This document shows, piece by piece, positions 46,981-55,758 of a DNA stretch of 64,000 nt. This DNA comes from Zanthoxylum bungeanum (lineage: Eukaryota > Streptophyta > Magnoliopsida > Sapindales > Rutaceae). The DNA lies in NCBI GenBank assembly GCA_019454045.1, contig SKCR01007568.1:1-64000 (forward strand), in the 5' to 3' direction. The notes under the pieces were generated by a model that was not told where the DNA came from, made no database searches, and saw nothing but the letters and a program-made list of their open reading frames with translations. The first letter of the stretch is position 1, and each line of letters opens with the position of its first letter. The translations under genes were made by a program, and so were the position numbers.

Positions 46981-47342
46981 CATGCATCAGGTCTGGTTCC
47001 ATTCGAATGCGTTCTCGAACGCCACACGAACGTGAACCTTCAGTTTACCGTTAGAACGCGTTCTCGAACGCTATGTGAATGCGCACGCATTTTCTTAGTT
47101 CCATCATGCATCAGGTCTGGTTCCATTCGAACGCGTTCTCGAACGCTATACGAACGCGAACCTTTTTTTTACCGTTCGAACGCGTTATCAAACGCTACGC
47201 GAACGCGCACACATCTTCTTAGTGTTTCATGCATCAGGTCTGGCTCTGTTCGAACACGTTCTTGAACGCTATACGAACGTGAACCTTCTGTTTACCGTTC
47301 GAACGGGTTCTCGAACGCTACGCGAACGCGCACCCACTGAAC
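46981..47342 (+). repeat. three about 124-bp repeats rich in GAACG palindromes, Tat 5' LTR
   Basis: Copies start at 46981, 47105 and 47228 (catgcatcaggtctggttcc). Each holds several gttcgaacg / tctcgaacgc words. The 3' LTR has four starts (57664, 57787, 57960, 58083), one with an internal extra unit. Confidence 0.88.
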
Positions 47343-47902
47343 TGAGTTATTTTCATCAAATTTCTTACATAATTGTCCCTAGTAGCCATTCCTTCATATG
47401 ATAAACCTGATTGTTTCTATGCATTATTCAAGATTGTGTAGGTGTCGTTCATCTGTATTCCCCACATATATGAGTGTAATGTGTTTATTAACTTATATGT
47501 TTGCCATATGTTAATCCTTATGTATGCAAATTGAGACATAGATTACATGTAAATAGGCTGTATGCAAATTCGGATATGTGTTACATGTAAATTTAGATAA
47601 ACTTGTTGATGTATGCATGTGAACTTAGAAGCATGACACTCTTGGAAATAAGTGTTACTTAAGCTTGATTAAATTATTACATAAATCCTTTCATTACAAG
47701 TGACATAAGTAAGGGACCATTCCGAACCCAACGGTTTGAGGTCTTCCCTTGCGAGGGGTGAGTGCGGTGTTAAATCTCATTTTCCCGGTTCACACCGGGT
47801 GGCGACTCCATTATTCTCCGGTTTAGTCCCTCGTGGCTACTATGTACTCCCGACTAGGCCGCGAGCCTAGAACAGCATGCGTCGCTCAGTTTATGTGTCC
47901 CA

Positions 47903-47930
47903 CAGTCTCGCGACTCCACTGGGGATAGAG
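47903..47930 (+). other. probable primer-binding site of Tat element
   Basis: cgactccactggggat follows the 5' LTR closely. Position and form fit the primer sites of Tat-type elements. I believe tRNA-Arg is the usual primer for this group but did not match it to a tRNA. Confidence 0.5.
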
Positions 47931-49083
47931 AATCGGCCCCGAAATATTGTCATGTAATGTTTGGATTTATGTTCTAATTGACCGTGTCTATAGTGGATAA
48001 AACGGGGGTTTAATCAAGGGCATTTTGAGGCTAGGTAATGGTTTGGTGTCTTTCTTCATTCACTACCTTCCTATAAGGAAAAGCTGTGAAGGCACCTATA
48101 TAGCCATCTACTCGTAGCCTATTGTGATGGACTAATTTGAAGGACTCGTTGTTTATTCCTGTCACCAAGCGATAAAAGCCTAAGAGGCTAGGGTACTTAA
48201 GAGAGCCTCGCTCCACCCTCCCACTGGGGAATCTACAACGGGAAATCCATTTGACAGTCAGCCACACACCATAGCTCATTGGCACGTACCTTAATGTATA
48301 AAAAATGGTGCGCTCACTTTGTCGCTCGAACCCTTGATTGGGGAGACCTAGTTGTGGGCCACCCTTCGCCGGTGAGAGACTTTGTCTACACTCTTGCGAA
48401 CCCACCCATAGACCGGGTTTGTATGGTTAAAGTAACAATTATTTACTAGAATGTGTGCTTGTGGACCATCCTCATTTGGATGGAGTTGGACTATTGTCAT
48501 AAATGTGGACTTGCTGGGCCATTTAAACTGGGGCAAGTTCGTACCTTATGACCACTAGGCCCAAAGTTTCTGAAATATTGATAGGCCATTCTGTAGAAAT
48601 CATTGTTTTATGTTTTCATTATCTTTATTTTATGCTTGTGTTTGGGAACATCGTCGTTTGGATCCATTTGGACCATTTGTCATGGGATATGGGCTTGTTG
48701 GGCCATTTAAACTGGGACAAGAACATATTTTACGACGATTGGGCCAAAGGCTTCTAAGTGATTGATGGGCCACTTTGTGCTTGTGTTCGGAACATTACCA
48801 TTTGGATTTAGTTGGGCTCCTTGCCATGAGATGTGAACTTGTTGGGCCATTTAAACTGGGACGAGTTCACTCCTATGACAGTTAGCCCAAAAGCTTCTAA
48901 AATGATAACGGGCCGATTTGTTTGATAATTTTAGTTGATTTAGTATGTATATATATGTTACATGAATCTCATGCACCTCATACATACATATATCATGTTA
49001 ACACCCTCTATGTCTTAGAGAGACATCATAGATTCCTGTTGGGTTAGAAAGAGGGAAGACTCACCAAAATACCAAGAACAGAC
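47931..49083 (+). other. Tat leader (non-coding)
   Basis: About 1.15 kb without a supportable gene. The minus-strand frame at 48031-48405 has no recognisable content. The right part contains three degenerate repeats (48470-48920). Confidence 0.6.
48470..48920 (+). repeat. three degenerate repeats in Tat leader
   Basis: gggccatttaaactggg recurs near 48516, 48699 and 48844, each in a similar frame: ggat/gg..ttgga before and a tatgac...ggccca...ttct tail after. Spacing is about 183 and 145 bp, so units differ in length. Confidence 0.7.
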
Positions 49084-50460
49084 ATGAGTGAATCAGATAT
49101 TGAGGTATCCCGTATGGATCAGTTGGAAAACAGTCTCACCAAGATTACTGAACAGTTGCAAGCCTTGACTACTGATGTGGCTGGTATGGCTGTGCCCCGT
49201 GCTGGGGGAAATTATGAGAATGTGAGGCTTGAGGAACCTCCGAATGGGTTGGGGGATGATATCCCCACTTTTGATGATGATATGGCAGAGTATGCAGCAG
49301 GCAGAGTATCTGGGTCTCAGGCAGAGTTACAGAAACTTCGGGATCAGGTTGAGTCAGTTACCCGCAAGATGAGGGGTAAGAATGAGGATTTGCTTGATTA
49401 TGACACACTGACTTTCGAGGAACAGTTGCCGGCACAGTTCAAGATGCCTGATGTGGCTAAGTTTAACGGGAGTGGGGATCCAAGGGTGCATCTCCAACAG
49501 TTTGTATCAATCATGAGTTGAGTTGGCCTGTCTCAGCGCCAATTGCAGAAGATGTTTGGAATGTTGCTCGAGGGAGCTCCCGTGGTGTAGTACCACAATT
49601 TGGAGAAGAAAATGAAGGAAGACTGAAGGGAGTTGGCTGACGCCTTCCTGAAACAGTATGTTACTGACCTAGTGATCGATCTGTCACTCCGTGATTTGGA
49701 GAATGTTAAGCAAAAATCGGAGGAGAGTTTTAAGGAGTATATGGACCGATGGAGAGGTCAGTTGTTGAAAATGCAGACTAGGCCCTCAGAGAAGGACCAG
49801 ATTAAAATGATCATCAAGGGCACCAAGCCCTCAATTTATGGGAAGCTAAGGAGGATGACCTCCATGATTACAGACTTTCAGCAGTTGAGGGAAACTGTCA
49901 TGGATATTGAGGAAGAAGAAGCTGAGAATAGAAAATTCTATGGTTTGAATAGGAGGCCCATTGGGGGAACATCGGGAACAAAGCCCATTTCTGCTGAGAT
50001 TGCCGCTATCCGGAACCGAAGATTTTCCAACTTGGGAAGACCCCTTTCAAATGTGCTAGAGAAATTGAAGAGGCAAGGGCTCTTAAACCCCTTGGAAGCC
50101 AAACCATTACCCAATCCCCCACCATCACATTATAACCTAAGCCTTTACTGTCACTTTCACCAATAAAAGGGCCATGACACCGACAATTGCACCCGACTCC
50201 GCCATGAAATCCAAGACCTGATAGACTCCAAGAAAATACCTGACCCAGAAATAGAACAGCCTGACACACGCAAAAACCCCTTACCCAACTACCGTGTCGT
50301 ACCACCACCAACCTATATGATCAATTATGGCCTCCTAGAAGACCTTGTCCTAAAATCCTTTCACCCACAAGCCTTTTGCCTAGGAATCTGAGATAGTACT
50401 AGTGAAGATGAGACTGAGCAGGGGAAAAACCTTTGGCTTGATTTCTCTAGCAGTGATGAG
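49084..50460 (+). pseudogene. Tat gag
   Basis: It starts MSESDIEVSRMDQLENSLTK, a likely coiled-coil N-terminus. The capsid-type domain runs FKMPDVAKFNGSGDPRVHL, then LADAFLKQYVTDL, KSEESFKEYMDRWRGQL and IIKGTKPSIYGKLR to about 49900. A zinc-knuckle-like YCHFHQ-(stop)-KGHDTDNCTRLRHEIQDLID block (50145-50225) is typical of Tat. In-frame stops lie at 49519, 49588, 49624, 50164 and 50389, all in one frame without frameshifts. They replace positions where Trp, Gln or Arg codons are likely. Confidence 0.85.
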
Positions 50461-51859
50461 GAAGAAGTGAGGGGAATGACGCGCAGCGGTCGTTTCTACA
50501 ATGATATGGCAGAAAAGGGTAAGAAAGTTTTGACAGATGGTAGAGAAGTGGTTGAAACTGCACAAAATACTGAGGGGGATATAGTGTTGAGGCAATTGAG
50601 GAAGACTAGAGCACAAGTGAGTATATGGAACTGTTATGTACATCTCGGGAGCATAGGCAGGCCATGGTTGAGGCCTTGAGCAAAATTGTGGTACCGGAAG
50701 ACGCCAACCCTGCAATGTTTGTTGGGTCAGTTCAGAAAGAAGCTTTGCAGATATCTTTTTCTGAGGATGAACTCCCGGCGGAATGAAGAAATCATAATAG
50801 GCCTCTATTTATCAGGGCCGAGGTAAGGGGCAAGAGAACTTCATGTGTGATGGTGGATGACGGTTCGTCCATCAATATGTGCCCGCTGAAAATTCTAGCA
50901 ATATTGGGTATGAAAGCAACATACTTGGACCCCTCCAGCATGACTATTAAGGCTTATGATGACAGCAAAAGGGGAGTTGAGGGTACTTTTGTGGCTATGG
51001 TCAAGGTAGGCCCGATTGAAGATGAGGTTGAGTTCATGGTACTGGACATCCCGGCTACTTTCGCCTTATTGTTGGGAAGGCCTTGGTTTCAAAAACTTGG
51101 AGGTGTGCCTTCCACTTTACATCAGATGATCAAGTTCCCGTATGAGGGAGAAGTTGTTATTATCCGGGCTGAGATATATAATGTCGTGGTCGCCTTGGAG
51201 ATACAACCTTTTACTAGGTTTCAGGTGTCAGCTACTTTTGAGGAGTGGGTGGATCCTAGGGTGGATAGGATCATGAAAAAAGTGAAGTTTGAGCCGGGTG
51301 AAGGTACAAAATTACCATATTTCAGAGGACAGACTACTCGGAAGGTTTGGGGTACAAGTCTGATGAAGAAAAGCCGAAGGTCAAGAAAAATGGCCTGAAA
51401 CAAATGGAATGTTTTGTGAAAGCTTCAGGATATCAAGGGGAGCCTGAGTCTGTGGAAGTTAATGGAATTGTGGTACCTGGGTTTGAGATCTTCCAGGATA
51501 TGTTGGGTAAGAAGCCGATACTTGAAGAAATTGTGGAAGAAGAGAATTGGGAGGAAGAACTGATGAAGTTAAAGAGCCTGACTCTGGGAGAGGACAAAAA
51601 ACCTGAGGAAAACCTGGTTGCAGAGGAAGAAGTGTCTATTGATGATGAAGACATTTACCTTCCTGATTTGTTTGAATGTACTTCCGCATTATCCAATAAT
51701 AAAGACATTTCTTTTGCTTACTTGCCTGTGTCATTTCTATTTACTCTGCACGAATCAAGCATATTTGATATCTGTTCAGCCAGAACTACTGCATTTAACC
51801 TTGGTACACCTGAGAGTCCCAAGGAAATTCTGATTGCAAGTGAAGTTACCTCCGAATAA
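50461..51859 (+). pseudogene. Tat protease and linker
   Basis: Continues the gag frame through GMTRSGRFYNDMAEKG to a frameshift near 50630 and a stop at 50784. The protease (50847-51398) begins MMVDDGSSINMCPLKILAIL, with the D-x-G-S-S type active site of this clade, and continues to LLLGRPWFQKLGGVPSTLHQ near 51060-51120. After a frameshift near 51340 a Glu-rich linker (51347-51859) with VPGFEIFQDMLGKKP leads to RT and ends in a stop (51857-51859). Confidence 0.85.
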
Positions 51860-52760
51860 AGGGAGAAATTAGAAGAGGTATTGGTCAGATATGCCAAAGT
51901 GCTTGCTTGGTCCTACGAGGACATGCCTGGGGTAGACAGAAACATTGCCCAGCACACAATACCAACTTATCCGAATATGAGGCCAGTAAAACAGAAACTC
52001 CGACGGATGAGACCAGAATGGGCTGAGAAAGTCAGAGAGGAAGTTAAGAAACAGATAGATGTGGGGTTCCTGGAAGTAGTAAAGTATCCTGAGTGGTTGG
52101 CTAATATAGTGCCGGTGCCAAAGAAAGACGGGAATGTCAGAATGTGTGTAGACTACATAGATCTCAACAAGGCTTGTCCTAAAGATGATTTTCCTCTGCC
52201 GCATATAGATGTTCTGGTTGATAGTGCGGCTTTATCCCCTATGTATTCATTTGCAGATGGGTTTTCAGGTTACAATCAGGTTCTCATTGCTGAGGAAGAC
52301 AAACACAAGACTGCATTTGTTACTGAGTAGGGTACTTATTGTTACAAGGTAATGCTGTTTGGGCTTAAGAATGCAGGAGCTACTTATCAGCGGATGGCCA
52401 CAACACTTTTCCACGACTTGATGTACAAAGAGATTGAGGTGTATGTGGATGACATGATGGTGAAATCAGATACAAGGGTTTGGCATATTGAAGCACTAGA
52501 AAGGTTCCTGCAGAGAGTTGACAGATATAACCTACGGCTAAATCCCAAGAAATGTGTGATTGGGGTGACATCAGGGAAATTTCTTGGTCATACAGTGGGA
52601 ATGGGAGGAATAGAGGTAGACTCCAAAAAGATCAAAGCAATCACAGAAATGCCTGCACCGAAGACAGAAAAAGAAGTCTGAGCATTCTTGGGGAATATTC
52701 AGTACATTAGTCGGTTCATTGCCAAGTTGACATTAATATGTGAGTCTATCTTCAAACTGT
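51860..52760 (+). pseudogene. Tat reverse transcriptase
   Basis: Reads YAKVLAWSYEDMPGVD, then EWLANIVPVPKKDGNVRMCV, LNKACPKDDFPLP and YSFADGFSGYNQVLIA (first catalytic Asp region, about 52240). A stop at 52328-52330 follows. It resumes YKVMLFGLKNAGATYQRM and EVYVDDMMVKSD (52437-52472, catalytic YVDD retained), then LNPKKCVIGVTSGKFLGH. A stop at 52679-52681 follows, then AFLGNIQYISRFIAKLT. Apart from two stops the domain is well preserved. Confidence 0.9.
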
Positions 52761-53250
52761 TGAGAAAAGATCAGCCAGTGAGATGGAATGAACAGTGTCA
52801 GACAGCCTTCGACAAAATCAGAGAGTACTTGGTAAAGCCTCCTGTATTGAAACCTCTGAGACCAAGCATACCTTTGATATTGTATTTGGCTATAGAATCA
52901 GAAGCACTGGGGGCAATGATGGTACATGCAGATGAGACAGGGGTAGAACATGCAGTCTACTATCTGAGTAAGAAGATGCTCCCGTATGAGGCCCGGTATC
53001 AGGAAGTAGAGAAGATCTGTCTTGCTGTGGTATGGTCTTCCAGAAAGTTGCGGCATTATTTCCAGTCTTACAAGATCCAGGTAGTGACAAAGGAAAATCC
53101 TATGAAATATCTTCATTCGGTGCCTTCACTAGTGGGAAATTGTTCAGATGGTTGGTATTGCTAACAGAGTTTGACATTGAGTGTCTCACCTCCAAAGTGA
53201 TCAAAGGGCGAGCAGTAGCAGAGTTTCTGGCATTGCAACTTGTTTAGGGG
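52761..53250 (+). pseudogene. Tat first (LTR-type) RNase H
   Basis: Follows RT directly: WNEQCQTAFDKIREYL, LILYLAIESEALGAMMV, YYLSKKMLPYEARYQEVEKI and LRHYFQSYKIQVV. The usual first Asp of an active RNase H is not seen in LAIESEALGA, in line with the degenerate first RNase H known in Tat. A frameshift near 53130 precedes FRWLVLLTEFDIECLTSKVI, and a stop lies at about 53245. Confidence 0.82.
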
Positions 53251-53760
53251 GATCAATATAAGTTTGAATTTCCAGACGAAGAGATCCATGCAATAACAGT
53301 TCAGAGATGGAAGATGTATTTTGACGGAGCAGTGAATTACAAGGAGCCGGAATTGGGATCGTGATAGTGACCCCCGAGGGAGAGACATTGCCTTTAGCCA
53401 AGAGGTTGACATTCAGAGTGACTAACAACATGGCCGAGTATGAAGCATGTGCTTTTGGTTTGACAGCATTAATAGCCTTGAAGGCCGGGAGTGTGGAAAT
53501 CTACGGAGATTCTATTTTGGTAGTCCAGTAGATGCGAGGAGAATGGGAGTTGAAAGAAGAACGGTTGAAACCTTACCTTTTTCACCTCAGGAAGTTGGCA
53601 CAAGTTATCCCGGATTGTAAGTTTCAGCACTTGCCGAGAGAAGAGAATCAGATGGCAGACGCACTGGCTACACTTGCAGCGACTTGGGAAAATCCAGAAA
53701 AGTTAGTGATGAGACCGTTGATACTGATGACAGCAAGCAAACCTGTTTGAGATAGAAAGA
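53251..53760 (+). pseudogene. Tat second (archaeal-type) RNase H
   Basis: A second RNase H between the first and integrase: RWKMYFDGAVN (about 53305-53340), after a one-base frameshift GIVIVTPEGETLPLAKRLTF, then TNNMAEYEAC, IYGDSILVV, a stop (near 53529) and LPREENQMADALATLAATWE. The D, E, D, D catalytic positions can be followed (FDG, AEYEA, GDS, ADA). It ends in a stop near 53749. This domain is the hallmark of the Tat lineage. Confidence 0.87.
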
Positions 53761-55031
53761 ATTCTAGAAGTTGAGGTCGACGACGGTAAACCTTGGTATT
53801 ATGACATTCAGAGGTATCTGGAACATGGTGAACTCCCGGAAGGGGCAGGCAGAAAAGACAGCATAGCCATCCAGAAGTTAGCTTCCCAGTATGTGATTTT
53901 GAAAGGGGAACTGTACAAGAGGCAAGCAAACGGTATTCAGTTGAAGTGTTTGAGAAAAGAAGAAGCTCATCATGTAATGGAAGAAATACACGCCGGGGTA
54001 TGTGGTCCGCACATGAACGGGTTGAATCTGTCCCGAAAGATAGTGAGACAAGGTTTTTATTGGTCAACCATGGAAATAGACTGCGCGAAAATGGTAAAGC
54101 ACTGTCATGACTGTCAAGCACACGGTAATTTGAATCACTTGCCGCACACAGAGTTGCACGGGTTTTCAGAGCCGTGGCCCTTTTCAGCATGGGGAATTGA
54201 TATGATTGGAGAGATTCGACCGAATGCATCGAATAGGCATCGCTTCATAGTAGTGGCAGTAGATTACTTCTCGAAGTGGGTGGAAGCCGAGTCATTCCGC
54301 AATGTTACACAGCAAAACAGATAACAAAGTTTATGGCTCAGAACCTCATTTGTCGGTATGGTATGCCGCATCATGTAGTGACAGACAACAGAGTTCATTT
54401 TCAAGGAGAGACGAAGGCAATGTTACAGAGGGGCCACCACAAGTCATCACCGTACAGGCCGCATGCAAATGGGGCAGTTGAGGCAGCCAACAAGACTATA
54501 AAGATGATTTTAGCCAAGATGACAGAAAACTGCAGAGATTGGTCCAAGAAACTACCGTATGCTTTGTGGGGGTACAGAACATCAGTAAGAACAGCAGCAT
54601 GGGCCACACCTTACTCTTTGGTCTATGGAATGGAAGCAGTATTGCCGGTAGAAGTGGAAATACAGTCTATGAGGGTATTAGCAGAGGTAGAATTACCGGA
54701 ACAGGAGTGGGCCACACAGAGATTTGATCAGTTAGCACTATTGGATGAGAAGAGAACAAAGTCTTTGTATCAAATGTAGTTGTATCAGAAGAGACTAGCC
54801 CGAGCATTCAACAAGAAAGTACGCCCCACCAAGATCAGAAATGGTGATTTGGTACTTAAGCAATCAAGACCGTCGACGACAGATCTAAGAGGAAAGTTCA
54901 GACCTAACTGGGAAGGACCTTACATAGTGCAGAAGGTAATGGGAAATGGAGCAGTGAAGCTGTTAGACTTGGAAGGAAACGAGTTCACTGAGCCGATCAA
55001 CGTAGACAGATTGAAACAGTACTTTTCCTGA
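53761..55031 (+). pseudogene. Tat integrase
   Basis: HHCC zinc finger region: IHAGVCGPHMNGLNLSRKIV ... MVKHCHDCQAHG (about 53985-54125). Catalytic core: WGIDMIGEIRP (first Asp, about 54195), VVAVDYFSKWVEAE, then after a frameshift near 54290-54310 VVTDNRVHFQ (second Asp) and NGAVEAANKTIKMIL (Glu, about 54470-54510). C-terminal: a stop at 54776-54778, LVLKQSRPS, FRPNWEGPYIVQKVM, VDRLKQYFS, ending at 55031. No chromodomain follows. Confidence 0.88.
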
Positions 55032-55744
55032 GGGAGAGAAGACCTACCAGTCACCAAGGAAATTAGCAGGAGACCTAACCCAACGGGATAAGAAAATCAT
55101 TCATTCATGCACATAACATTGCATTCTCTTCATGTTTGTTTTTGTTTTGTGTTCGCAGGTTCGAAGAAAATAGAAAGCGGCAGAAGTGAGCCAAACAGCG
55201 TCAGCGCAGTTTCAGGTTTGGGGATGAGTCCCAGGGGGCGAGGCCCACATCAACAGTTTTTGGGGATGAGTCCCAGGGGGCGAGGCCCATATCAGCTTGG
55301 GGGCGAGGCCATGTCAGCTTGGGGGAGAGGCCCATATCAGCTTGGGGGCGAGGCCCATATCAGCTTGAGGGCAAGGCCCACATCATCAGCAATTTTGGGA
55401 TGCGTCCCAGGGTCGAGGTACCCCTGTTGACAATTGCAGTTTCAGGATGCGTCCCAGGGTCGAGGGCCCATTGCATCATCAGTTTTAGTTTCGGGATGCG
55501 TCCTAGGGTCGAGGGCCCACTACATCATTTGTTCTAGGGCGAGGCCCTCATTTCCAGTGGTATCGGGATGCATCCCAGGGTTGAGGTACCCCCGTTGTCG
55601 GTTGCAGTTATTGGGATGCGTCCTAGGATCGAGGTCCACTGCATCACCAACTCAGCTCGAGGCAGCAGACGAGCTAGGTAAGTGAAAATGCATTGCATAA
55701 CTTTGATATGATTGTTCAAAGTCACACACTGCACAAGTCCCATC
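55032..55744 (+). repeat. repeat-rich 3' region of Tat element
   Basis: After integrase there is about 0.7 kb with no gene. From 55220 to 55640 it consists of short GC-rich variant repeats of two types: gggatgagtcccagggggcg and gggatgcgtcccagggtcga, with gaggccca / gaggtaccc tails. Each begins with a near-palindrome (ggga....tccc). Open frames across it (55107-55685) come from the repeat. Confidence 0.85.
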
Positions 55745-55758
55745 AAAGTGGGGGCTAC
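55745..55758 (+). other. polypurine tract of Tat element
   Basis: aaagtgggggctac directly before the 3' LTR start, typical of Ty3/gypsy. Confidence 0.85.

Larger units (their letters stand above)
44889..47902 (+). repeat. 5' LTR of Tat element
   Basis: A 3-kb LTR. Content in order: a block with cgttcgaacg palindromes (45040-45140), AT-rich part, TATA box (45494-45504), C/A-rich untranslated part, three 176-bp repeats, three 124-bp repeats, and the end gtgtccca. It has no coding function. Confidence 0.9.

Noticed and set aside
48031..48405. 124-codon minus-strand frame in the Tat leader
   Set aside because: No recognisable domain, antisense to the element, and no counterpart elsewhere. Treated as chance.
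55107..55685. Gly/Arg/Pro-rich open frames after Tat integrase
   Set aside because: Direct translation of GC-rich minisatellite units. Several frames are open at once, as expected of a repeat.
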